Shown here: positions 1 through 5,613 of the stretch, one piece after another | Position numbering within the stretch: the stretch's first letter is position 1 | How the letters are laid out: every line of letters begins with the position of its first letter | DNA from: Accumulibacter sp. | GTDB taxonomy: Bacteria; Pseudomonadota; Gammaproteobacteria; Burkholderiales; Rhodocyclaceae | Direction of reading: 5' to 3' | Assembly (NCBI GenBank): GCA_003538495.1 | Contig: DPSD01000619.1 | Location: forward strand, 1 to 5,613 | DNA length: 5,613 nucleotides | Notes under the pieces: generated by a model | What the model saw: only the letters and a program-made list of their open reading frames with translations | Told to the model about the DNA's origin: nothing | The model's database searches: none | Made by a program: the position numbers and the translations under genes

Positions 1-1394
1 CAATCTGCAACTGAGCCGGGAAAGACGAGGCGGAAGGTGGTGATGCCGTTACTGGAACTGGCTGTCACGGAGCCGCCATGGGCGGCCATGATCGCCTGGG
101 TGATCGACAGGCCCAGGCCAGCGCCATCGGAGTCCGGGTGGCTGCGCGACTTGTCCACCCGGAAGAAGCGGTCGAACAGCCTGGGCAGAACCTCAGGGGA
201 AATGGTGGGCCCCGTGTTGGTGAGGCACAGGGTGGTGGTGGTGCCTTGCTTTTCGATCGTCACCGTCACGTCGGCATCATCCGGCGAGTGCCGCAAGGCG
301 TTGGACAGCAGGTTGCCAATGGCGCGCCGAACCATCAGGCGGTCACCCATGATCACCGCCTGCCCAGCAAGCGAAAGACGAATGCGTTTCTCGTCAGCCA
401 CAGCATCGTAGAAATCGAACAGCGTCCGCGTTTCCTGCTCCAGTGCGATCGCCTCCGGGTTGGGCAGTTCGATGCCGTGTTCCGTCTTGGCCAGAAACAG
501 CATGTCAGACACCATGCGGGCCAGTCGCTGGAACTCTTCGGCGTTGGACGCGAGGATGTCCTGGTAGGCGCTCGCATCCCGTTTCTGGGTCAGTGACACC
601 TGTGTCTGGGTCAGCAGGTTGTTGATGGGGGTGCGCAGCTCGTGCGCCAGGTCGCTGGAGAATTCCTGCAGCAGCGCAAAGTCGGACTGCAGGCGTTCGA
701 GCATGGTGTTCAGGCTCTGCGCCAGGTCGGCGAACTCCGCCGGCACCGCGTCCACGGGCATGCGCTGGTCCAGCTTGTGGGCCGTGACCGTCATGGCGCG
801 CTCTTTCATGATTCGAAGCGGCGCCAGGCCCCGGCGGGCGGCCCACCAGCCCAGCAAGCCGCTAGCCAGGATGGCGCCGATCAGGTAGAGCGCCAGCGTC
901 TGCTTGAGTGACTGCATGAAATGGGTGTGGTGCGCCGTGTCCAGCGCGATCAGCAGTTCAAGCGGTTGGCCGTCCGCGGCCTGGCCCGTCCATGTGGAGG
1001 GCGGACGGATGGCCGCCCTCAGACCACGCAGGGTGTGATCGCCGGCCGTCCAGTCAAAGGCCTGTTCATCTGTACCGATGGACGGTGGCAGGCGGGAGAA
1101 CACCGAACCCGCTTCGCCATAGACTTGGCCGGCGCTGTTGTGCAGCTCGATGAACAAGCCGTGGTGACTGGTCAGCAACTCATCCAGCCGGGGTGCCAGC
1201 ATCTCGGATGACGCAGTCTCGCTGACAATGGTCTGCACCAGTTCGATCTTGTCCTTCAGTAAATCACGGTCGAGTTCGACAAAGTGCCGACCCACCGCGA
1301 TCGAGACCAGCAGGCCCAGTCCGACGAGCACGCAGGCCGAGACCAGGGTGTACAGCGCGGTCAGGCGCGCCGTCAGCGACAGCCGGCCGAGCAT
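1..1394 (-). CDS. copS: CusS/CopS-type heavy-metal sensor histidine kinase, 3' end cut by window edge
   Basis: Inner-membrane histidine kinase that senses periplasmic Cu(I)/Ag(I) and phosphorylates the regulator encoded just upstream. 464 codons are visible without a stop. Bases 2-1 read TG, so the next codon could be TGA; the family is about 460-480 residues, so the gene is nearly or fully complete. Domains seen: TM1 about 11-35, periplasmic sensor about 36-162, TM2 about 167-186, HAMP about 187-240, H-box with HELRTP (phospho-acceptor H251), N-box NLLSNA (N361, N365), F-box LFDRFF (406-411) and G-box DGAGLGLS (D423-S430). H37 just after TM1 and the HHTHFM cluster (155-160) just before TM2 match, from memory, the metal-ligand His positions of E. 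coli CusS. The ATG start overlaps the regulator's TGA stop (TGATG), implying translational coupling. Family and function are secure; the exact metal range is inferred. Confidence 0.95.
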   Translation of the reverse strand, partial: MLGRLSLTARLTALYTLVSACVLVGLGLLVSIAVGRHFVELDRDLLKDKIELVQTIVSETASSEMLAPRLDELLTSHHGLFIELHNSAGQVYGEAGSVFSRLPPSIGTDEQAFDWTAGDHTLRGLRAAIRPPSTWTGQAADGQPLELLIALDTAHHTHFMQSLKQTLALYLIGAILASGLLGWWAARRGLAPLRIMKERAMTVTAHKLDQRMPVDAVPAEFADLAQSLNTMLERLQSDFALLQEFSSDLAHELRTPINNLLTQTQVSLTQKRDASAYQDILASNAEEFQRLARMVSDMLFLAKTEHGIELPNPEAIALEQETRTLFDFYDAVADEKRIRLSLAGQAVIMGDRLMVRRAIGNLLSNALRHSPDDADVTVTIEKQGTTTTLCLTNTGPTISPEVLPRLFDRFFRVDKSRSHPDSDGAGLGLSITQAIMAAHGGSVTASSSNGITTFRLVFPGSVAD

Positions 1395-2080
1395 CAGTGG
1401 GCGTCCTCGGGTGCTTCGAGCACGTAGCCCATGCCGCGCACGGTCTGGATCAGGCGCGGTTCGAATCCATCGTCCACCTTGGCCCGCAAACGCCGCATGG
1501 CCACCTCGATCACATTGGTGTCGCTGTCGAAATTCACATCCCACACCTGGGAGGCGATCAGGGAACGCGGCAGCACCTCGCCGTGGCGGCGCATCAGCAA
1601 TTCCAGCAGGCCGAATTCCTTGGCCGTCAGATCGATGCGTTTGCCGGACCGGGTCACGCGACGGCGCAGCAGGTCGAGCTCCAGATCGGCCACTTTCATC
1701 GAGGTGGCTTCCAGACCTGAGCGGCCTCGCCGCAGGATCGTCCGGACCCTGGCCAGCAGTTCGGCAAACGAAAACGGCTTGACCAGGTAGTCGTCTGCCC
1801 CCAATTCCAGGCCCTTGACGCGGTCCTCGACCTGATCGCGTGCCGTGAGGAACAGCACGGGCATTTGCCGTCCCTGGCTGCGCAGGTTCTTGAGCACCTG
1901 CCACCCGTCCATGCCTGGCAGCATGACATCCAGGATCACCAGATCGTGGTCCCCCTCCAGGCCATGGTGCAGACCGTCCACACCGTTGGTGACGAGTTCC
2001 ACGGCAAAGCCGGCCTCGCGCAGGCCTTGTCTGAGGTAGTCACCCGCTTTGGGCTCATCTTCGACGATCAGAATTTTCAC
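1394..2080 (-). CDS. copR: CusR/CopR-type OmpR-family response regulator
   Basis: DNA-binding response regulator that activates copper/silver resistance genes when phosphorylated by the adjacent kinase. It has 228 residues, against about 227 in CusR. The receiver domain (about 1-115) has acidic residues E7 and D8, phospho-acceptor D51 in [14 protein letters not shown]79 and K101 (LVKP). The winged-helix domain (about 125-222) contains [27 protein letters not shown] and a C-terminal VRGMGYVL. I chose the GTG at 2080 because the protein then begins VKILIVEDE, like the family's MKILIVEDE, and AGGAG sits 9 nt upstream. Another in-frame GTG two codons earlier would have only a 3-nt spacer. An open frame continues to 2212 but would cross the operator and has no family counterpart. 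The stop overlaps the kinase start. Confidence 0.95.
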   Translation of the reverse strand: MKILIVEDEPKAGDYLRQGLREAGFAVELVTNGVDGLHHGLEGDHDLVILDVMLPGMDGWQVLKNLRSQGRQMPVLFLTARDQVEDRVKGLELGADDYLVKPFSFAELLARVRTILRRGRSGLEATSMKVADLELDLLRRRVTRSGKRIDLTAKEFGLLELLMRRHGEVLPRSLIASQVWDVNFDSDTNVIEVAMRRLRAKVDDGFEPRLIQTVRGMGYVLEAPEDAH

Positions 2081-2089
2081 GTTCACGTT

Positions 2090-2094
2090 CTCCT
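2090..2094 (-). promoter_or_regulatory. Shine-Dalgarno AGGAG of the response regulator gene
   Basis: AGGAG on the minus strand decides between two in-frame GTG codons separated by one AAC codon. It lies 9 nt before the second GTG (2080-2078), a normal spacing, and 3 nt before the first (2086-2084), which is too close. No ATG near this point gives a protein with the family's N-terminus. Confidence 0.7.
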
Positions 2095-2134
2095 GACCTC
2101 GAGTTTGCCCGTATCGAGGCGGGCGCGACAAAAG

Positions 2135-2153
2135 CTGACATTTTTGTAATCTG
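2135..2153. promoter_or_regulatory. Probable CusR/CopR operator in the divergent intergenic region
   Basis: The core reads TGACA-TTTT-TGTAA, an imperfect inverted repeat with 4 of 5 pairs matched. Read on the minus strand, ATTACAAAAATGTCAG agrees at 13 of 16 positions with the E. coli CusR/HprR box ATTACAAAATTGTAAT as I recall it. It is the best palindrome in the 146 nt between the divergent regulator and TolC-family starts, which is where a shared operator would be expected. The box ends 73 nt before the rightward start codon and begins 54 nt before the leftward one. I could not assign a convincing -35/-10 pair in either direction, so which promoter it drives is inferred. Confidence 0.7.
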
Positions 2154-2226
2154 ACCGACAGGGAAGTGACGAACTCGCCTCGCCAGAATCCGCACCACTT
2201 GATCCACATCAAAAGGAGCGATTGCA

Positions 2227-3336
2227 GTGAAACCTTTGTTCAGTTATCGAGCCACAAGCCAGCTGCTGGTGGCAGGCCTGTTGGTCGTCCCATTCGCGCT
2301 GGCTGCGCAGACGGCCAGCCCGACGCAGGAGGCCGACTGGCGCCGTGCCAATGACGCAGTGGGAGTGTTCAAGCGCGGCCATGCCGACGTACTCAAGTGG
2401 GAGCAGACCAACGTGAGCGTCGCCGCCGTTACGCCGAGCAGCACCATGGGAGTTGCCATCCCCACCGCAGAGGTAGCGGTTCGCATGGCCTGGATGGTGC
2501 ATCGCGATCTGGCCCGTGCGTTGGCTCGGTTGGGTCCTAAGCACGAGCAACTGATCGCTGAGGGCCGTTGGACGGAACTCGACCCCAGCCTGCAGCGCCG
2601 CGTCGAAGATACCGGCGAGGTGCTGGAAGTGGCTGCGGCGGGGCGTAAAGCCTGGATCGAAGCCGTGGCAGCCCAACAGGTCCTGAAGCACCAGCGTGAC
2701 ATGCTGGAAGCCGCGCAGGCGGCCTATGAACTGGGTCAGCGCATGGTGACGGTGGGCAACTGGAGCAAGCTGCAACTGTCTCCCGTTCAACTGGCTGCAT
2801 CCAATGCACGCATGAATCTGAGGCGAGCGCAGCAAGCCGCCGCCCAGGCGCAGGCCAATCTGGTCAAGACGATGGGGCAAACGGGTCTTCAGGATGGCTT
2901 TGTGTTGCCAGACCAGTTGCCTGCCATCCCGGCGCAACCCATGGCGGCAGCGGACCTGCAAAAGCGCGGTGATGCTGTTCGCAACCAGTTGCCAGACGCA
3001 GAAAGCCTGCGTAACCGTGCGCTATCGAAGTCAGCCATGAACGTCTATTGGGCCGCCCACGCCTTGGCGCAGGACAGCCAGGGCGACATCCTGAAGACCC
3101 GTGAGTTCATCACCGAAGAGACGGTGCTGCACTACAACGGCATGCTCAAGAGCGTCTGGGACCTGCTGGACGAGGTGCGCAACCAGTCTCAGGCCACGGT
3201 GGATGCAATCGGTGCACAGCGCGACTTCTGGCTGGCCGAGGCCGATCTGCAGTGGGTCTTGCAGGGCGGAGAGCCCGACAGTTTTGTGAATCTGGGCGGC
3301 GCCGGTGGCGAGGCTCCGGCAGCAGCAGCGCATTGA
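2227..3336 (+). CDS. TolC-family (OEP-like) secreted protein of the copper operon
   Basis: 369 residues, starting at GTG with AGGAG 8 nt upstream (2214-2218). The first 26 or so residues form a signal peptide: basic start, hydrophobic core [14 protein letters not shown], likely cleavage ALA/AQ. An N-terminal segment with [10 protein letters not shown] resembles the opening of TolC-like proteins in metal clusters. Residues 139-217 form a long Ala/Gln-rich helical hairpin ([13 protein letters not shown], then [16 protein letters not shown], then a second helix ending VKTMG), the hallmark of outer-membrane efflux proteins. Residues 301-348 form another long helix pair ending [15 protein letters not shown]. 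The protein is about 100 residues shorter than typical TolC-family channels (420-480), and I see no clear amphipathic beta-strand stretches, so channel function is uncertain. First gene of the rightward operon; its stop is 13 nt before the oxidase start and overlaps that gene's ribosome binding site. Confidence 0.85.
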   Translation: MKPLFSYRATSQLLVAGLLVVPFALAAQTASPTQEADWRRANDAVGVFKRGHADVLKWEQTNVSVAAVTPSSTMGVAIPTAEVAVRMAWMVHRDLARALARLGPKHEQLIAEGRWTELDPSLQRRVEDTGEVLEVAAAGRKAWIEAVAAQQVLKHQRDMLEAAQAAYELGQRMVTVGNWSKLQLSPVQLAASNARMNLRRAQQAAAQAQANLVKTMGQTGLQDGFVLPDQLPAIPAQPMAAADLQKRGDAVRNQLPDAESLRNRALSKSAMNVYWAAHALAQDSQGDILKTREFITEETVLHYNGMLKSVWDLLDEVRNQSQATVDAIGAQRDFWLAEADLQWVLQGGEPDSFVNLGGAGGEAPAAAAH

Positions 3337-3349
3337 AAGGACACATCAC

Positions 3350-4753
3350 ATGACCAACACCCCTACCAACTCCAGACGACAGTTCTTCGCCGGCGCCGCT
3401 GCCTCCGTGGCCGGCCTGGCCGTGGCCCGCTCTGCTTTGGCTGGCTTGCCCGAGCCGGTCATCCAGACTTCGGTCGAAACCGCGCCGCCGCTGGTGCCAC
3501 AGACTGGCCGACCCTACAACCCGGTGGTCACGCTCAACGGCTGGACGCTGCCCTGGCGCATGAACAACGGTGTCAAGGAATTCCACCTGGTGGCCGAGCC
3601 CGTGGTGCGCGAGGTCTCGCCGGGCTTCAAGGTCAACATGTGGGGCTACAACGGGCAGAGCCCAGGCCCGACCATCGAGGTGGTGGAGGGCGACCGCGTG
3701 CGCATCTTCGTGACCAACAAGCTGCCCGAGCACACCACCATCCACTGGCACGGCCAGCGCCTGCCCAACGGCATGGATGGCGTCGGCGGATTGACCCAGC
3801 CGCATATCAAGCCGGGCAAAACTTTCGTCTACGAATTCGTCGCGCGTCGCCCCGGCACCTTCATGTACCACCCGCATGCCGACGAGATGACGCAGATGGC
3901 GATGGGCATGATGGGTTTCTGGGTGACGCATCCGAAGGGCAGGCATCCGGCGATCGAGCCGGTCGACCGCGATTTCTGCTTCCTGATCAATGCCTACGAC
4001 ATCGACCCCGGCAGCGCCACGCCATCGGTCAACACCATGCTCGATTTCAACCTGTGGACCTGGAACAGCCGTGCGTTCCCGGGCATCGACAGCCTCAACG
4101 TTCGGCTGGGCGACCGTGTGCGCATCCGCATGGGCAACCTCACCATGACCAACCATCCGATGCACCTGCACGGCGTGGAGTTCGAGGTGACCGGCACCGA
4201 CGGCGGCCCGGTGCCGAAGTCCGCGCGCTGGCCGGAGGTGACCACCGACATCGCGGTCGGCCAGATGCGCCAGATCGAATTCGTCGCCGACGAGGAGGGC
4301 GACTGGGCGTTCCACTGCCACAAGAGCCACCACACCATGAATGCGATGGGCCATGCGGTGCCGACGATGATCGGCGTCGACTACAGCGGCCTGGCGGGCA
4401 AGATCAGCAAGCTCATTCCCGACTACATGGCGATGGGTGAGCGCGGCATGGCCGACATGGCTGAAATGGAGATGCCGCTGCCCGACAATACCTTGCCGAT
4501 GATGACTGGCAAGGGGCCATTCGGCCCGGTCGAGATGGGTGGCATGTTCAGCGTGATGAAGGTGCGGCGCGGGCAGAAGCGCGGCGATTATTCCGACCCC
4601 GGCTGGTACAAGCAGCCGCCCGGCACGCAGGCACGCGAGCTTGCCGGCGCGATGGCCGAACCGATGCGCGCGCCATCCACTGCCTCGCCCCAGGGTACCC
4701 CGGGCGATGTCGAGGTAACCGTACGCAAACCCGTTGGCCACGCCAGCCATTGA
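3350..4753 (+). CDS. Tat-exported two-domain multicopper oxidase (copper oxidase)
   Basis: 467 residues. The ATG at 3350 has AAAGGA 8 nt upstream and puts a twin-arginine signal (SRRQFF, R9-R10) near the N-terminus, with likely cleavage ALA/G after A31. An in-frame upstream start at 3305 lies inside the preceding gene and is disfavoured. All four copper motifs are intact: HWHG (H132, H134), HPHAD (H174, H176), HPMHLHG (H269, H272, H274) and HCHKSHHTMNAM (H322, C323, H324, H328, M333). Only 95 residues separate the second and third motifs, so there is no room for the middle domain of CopA/CueO-type enzymes: one cupredoxin domain at about 80-192, one at about 205-340. The type 1 ligands are in domain 2. 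A 134-residue extension follows, with 11 Met between 360 and 403. It probably oxidises Cu(I) in the periplasm, using O2. The role is inferred from family and operon. Confidence 0.93.
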   Translation: MTNTPTNSRRQFFAGAAASVAGLAVARSALAGLPEPVIQTSVETAPPLVPQTGRPYNPVVTLNGWTLPWRMNNGVKEFHLVAEPVVREVSPGFKVNMWGYNGQSPGPTIEVVEGDRVRIFVTNKLPEHTTIHWHGQRLPNGMDGVGGLTQPHIKPGKTFVYEFVARRPGTFMYHPHADEMTQMAMGMMGFWVTHPKGRHPAIEPVDRDFCFLINAYDIDPGSATPSVNTMLDFNLWTWNSRAFPGIDSLNVRLGDRVRIRMGNLTMTNHPMHLHGVEFEVTGTDGGPVPKSARWPEVTTDIAVGQMRQIEFVADEEGDWAFHCHKSHHTMNAMGHAVPTMIGVDYSGLAGKISKLIPDYMAMGERGMADMAEMEMPLPDNTLPMMTGKGPFGPVEMGGMFSVMKVRRGQKRGDYSDPGWYKQPPGTQARELAGAMAEPMRAPSTASPQGTPGDVEVTVRKPVGHASH

Positions 4754-4790
4754 ATGCCATTTTTATATTGATACGTTCAGGAGCAGAAAA

Positions 4791-5102
4791 ATGAAGACAT
4801 GGATTCTCTTACTGGCCGCACTGGCGATCGCTGCGCCACTACATGCCGAACCAGTGACCCCGCCGGCTGCCCAGGCCAATGTGATGACCGATGGCGTTGT
4901 GCGCCGGGTGGATGTAGCCAACGGCAAGCTCACCCTGCGGCACGGGCCGATCGTCAACCTCGACATGCCCGCCATGACCATGGTGTTCCGGGTGCAATCG
5001 CCGGAACTGATGCAGGGTCTCAAAGTGGGCGACGCCGTGAAATTTCATGCCGAGAGCATCGACGATACCCTGACCGTTACCGCGATCCAGCCTGCGCAAT
5101 AA
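4791..5102 (+). CDS. cusF: CusF-like periplasmic copper-binding protein
   Basis: 103 residues with a signal peptide (MKTWILLLAALAIAAPLHA, cleavage LHA/E after A19). The mature part (about 32-101) is a CusF-type small beta-barrel: GVVRRVDVANGKLTLRHGPI, then LDMPAMTMVF, then LKVGDAVKF and a terminal strand. Ligands by alignment to E. coli CusF are H51, M62 and M64; the capping Trp position is M59. CusF binds Cu(I)/Ag(I) and hands it to the CusCBA pump; here no pump is visible, so the protein may buffer copper or serve the oxidase or a pump outside the window. The ATG at 4791 has AGGAG 7 nt upstream (4779-4783). An in-frame ATG at 4734 would overlap the oxidase gene and put 19 residues before the signal peptide, so it is rejected. 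The gap after the oxidase is 37 nt, AT-rich, consistent with the same operon. Confidence 0.92.
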   Translation: MKTWILLLAALAIAAPLHAEPVTPPAAQANVMTDGVVRRVDVANGKLTLRHGPIVNLDMPAMTMVFRVQSPELMQGLKVGDAVKFHAESIDDTLTVTAIQPAQ

Positions 5103-5112
5103 CGGACAAAGC

Positions 5113-5139
5113 ATGGACCCGGCGAATCGCCGGATCCAT
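5113..5139. other. GC-rich hairpin downstream of the CusF-like gene
   Basis: An inverted repeat begins 10 nt after the CusF-like stop: ATGGA and TCCAT form the outer 5 pairs, one C/A mismatch follows, then CCGGCG pairs with CGCCGG around a small AAT loop. It should fold stably in RNA. No T-run follows on either side, so it is not a textbook intrinsic terminator. It may protect the 3' end of the operon message or weaken read-through into the next gene. Function is inferred from position and symmetry only. Confidence 0.5.
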
Positions 5140-5247
5140 TCAGGCACGAAGTGTTCCGCATTAGGATAAGTGGGTCTTTTGTACTAGATTGGAAGTGGAC
5201 GATGTCGAGCACGCGCAATATCGAGTGTGAGGACATTTTATTTTGCT
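5140..5247. other. Non-coding remainder of the gap before the last gene; possible promoter region
   Basis: This stretch is more AT-rich than its neighbours and has no credible gene. Weak promoter-like words occur (TTAGGA at 5161 with CTAGAT at 5184, 17 nt apart; CAATAT at 5216), but none makes a good sigma-70 pair. No full copy of the copper box is present. Confidence 0.25.
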
Positions 5248-5259
5248 AAGGAGACAGAG

Positions 5260-5613
5260 ATGAAACGCATAACACGCCTATCCATAGCCGCCCTTGCCCT
5301 TTCCTTGGGGATGGCGGGTGTCATGCCGGTGTATGCCGCCGATCAGGCACGCGATCAGGACCGTACCCAGGTGCGTGATCAGGATCGTATTTACGGATCC
5401 GAATTGATGACGCGGCAGGAACGGGCCGAATACCGCAATCGCATGCGCACGCTGAAAACTCAGCAAGAGCGCGAAGCCTTCCGCCTGGAACATCACAAAC
5501 AGATGCAGGAGCGTGCCCAGGCCCAGGGCAAGACCCTCCCGGACATGCCGCCTGCGGGCATGGGGCCCGGCTCGGGGATGGGACCGGGTATGGGACCGGG
5601 TATGGGACCGGGT
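5260..5613 (+). CDS. Secreted charged protein with Met-Gly-Pro-Gly tail, function unknown, 3' end cut by window edge
   Basis: 118 codons are visible with no stop. The ATG has a strong AAGGAG 6 nt upstream (5248-5253). The N-terminus is a signal peptide (MKRITRLSIAALALSLGMAG, then VMPVYAA; cleavage after residue 26 or 27). Next come Asp/Gln/Arg repeats (28-43), then a highly charged helical segment with YGSELMTRQERAEYRNRMR and QQEREAFRLEHHKQMQERAQ (about 45-85), then KTLPDMPPAG and a tail of MGPG units. I recall similar short secreted proteins with an ELMT-ERAEYR core near proteobacterial metal-resistance genes, but know no assigned function. His-His, the Met residues and the tail could bind Cu(I); this is inference. 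It follows the CusF-like gene by 157 nt, so it may have its own promoter or be the distal operon gene. Confidence 0.85.
   Translation, partial: MKRITRLSIAALALSLGMAGVMPVYAADQARDQDRTQVRDQDRIYGSELMTRQERAEYRNRMRTLKTQQEREAFRLEHHKQMQERAQAQGKTLPDMPPAGMGPGSGMGPGMGPGMGPG
5350..5388 (+). repeat. Two imperfect 15-nt direct repeats encoding RDQDR
   Basis: CGCGATCAGGACCGT (5350-5364) and CGTGATCAGGATCGT (5374-5388) lie exactly 24 nt (8 codons) apart in the last gene. They differ at two third-codon positions, so the peptide RDQDR is identical. A further DQAR precedes the first copy. The unit looks like an old internal duplication held at the protein level. Confidence 0.7.
5578..5613 (+). repeat. Tandem 12-nt repeat ATGGGACCGGGT, at least 3 copies, running off the window
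   Basis: Three identical copies of ATGGGACCGGGT occupy the last 36 bases, in frame, encoding MGPG each time. A degenerate earlier unit (MGPGSG, from about 5560) precedes them. Perfect identity at the DNA level suggests recent slippage. The array is open at the window edge, so copy number is unknown. Confidence 0.93.

Noticed and set aside
37..1211. Several plus-strand frames of 60-170 codons across the kinase gene
   Set aside because: They overlap the kinase, which has all its catalytic boxes in order on the minus strand. None has a convincing ribosome binding site or domain.
2081..2212. N-terminal extension of the response regulator to an ATG at 2212
   Set aside because: It would add 44 residues without family counterpart and run through the probable operator. 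The GTG at 2080 has a well-spaced AGGAG and gives the standard receiver-domain start.
2209..2961. 250-codon minus-strand frame opposite the TolC-family gene
   Set aside because: Low-complexity, Arg/His/Gln-rich translation without motifs; the plus frame has a signal peptide, ribosome binding site and a family match.
3640..4440. 266-codon plus-strand frame inside the oxidase gene in another frame
   Set aside because: Arg/His/Asp/Gln-rich out-of-frame translation of a GC-rich gene, without motifs or a ribosome binding site.
3146..4750. 534-codon open frame on the minus strand opposite the oxidase gene
   Set aside because: Its product is rich in His, Arg, Ala and Gly with no recognisable domain, as expected from the complement of a GC-rich gene. 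The plus strand encodes an oxidase with every copper ligand intact.
4764..4769. TATATT as a -10 for a separate promoter of the CusF-like gene
   Set aside because: No -35-like word lies 16-18 nt upstream, and the gene is only 37 nt behind the oxidase, so co-transcription explains it more simply.
5232..5240. GACATTTTA as a second copper box before the last gene
   Set aside because: Only the left half of the operator matches; the right half (TGTAA) is absent and the word lies directly before the ribosome binding site.

Overview
The window reads as one copper (Cu(I)/Ag(I))-responsive resistance locus from a high-GC Gram-negative proteobacterium. Codon use and gene style fit Burkholderiales best, with Xanthomonadales-like gammaproteobacteria as an alternative; the sequence alone does not settle this. 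The evidence is a CusS/CopS-type sensor kinase, a CusR/CopR-type regulator, a Tat-exported multicopper oxidase, a CusF-like periplasmic metal-binding protein and a TolC-family protein packed together. I see no insertion sequence, CRISPR array, tRNA or rRNA.

Layout. Positions 1-2080, minus strand: regulator gene followed by sensor kinase gene, joined by a TGATG stop/start overlap. The kinase runs off the left edge, probably at its stop codon. Positions 2081-2226: divergent intergenic region with one good match to the CusR/CopR palindrome (about 2135-2153). Positions 2227-4753, plus strand: TolC-family gene and multicopper oxidase gene, 13 nt apart. Positions 4791-5102: CusF-like gene, 37 nt further on. 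Positions 5103-5259: non-coding gap with a GC-rich hairpin just after the CusF-like stop. Positions 5260-5613: start of a secreted charged protein with a Met-Gly-Pro-Gly tandem tail that runs off the right edge.

Working model (inference): the kinase senses Cu(I)/Ag(I) in the periplasm and phosphorylates the regulator. The regulator binds the single box and activates the rightward operon, perhaps also its own. The oxidase detoxifies periplasmic Cu(I), the CusF-like protein buffers or passes on the ion, and the TolC-family protein may serve an outer-membrane or periplasmic step. No RND pump, membrane fusion protein or P-type ATPase lies inside the window; they may lie to the right.

Most notable points: the oxidase has only two cupredoxin domains, with the type 1 copper site in the second and a long Met-rich tail; the TolC-family protein is short and shows no clear beta-barrel strands; the CusF-like protein has Met where E. 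coli CusF has its capping Trp; and the last gene contains two separate repeat systems. The overall locus type is known, and I find no convincing evidence of a wholly new system.
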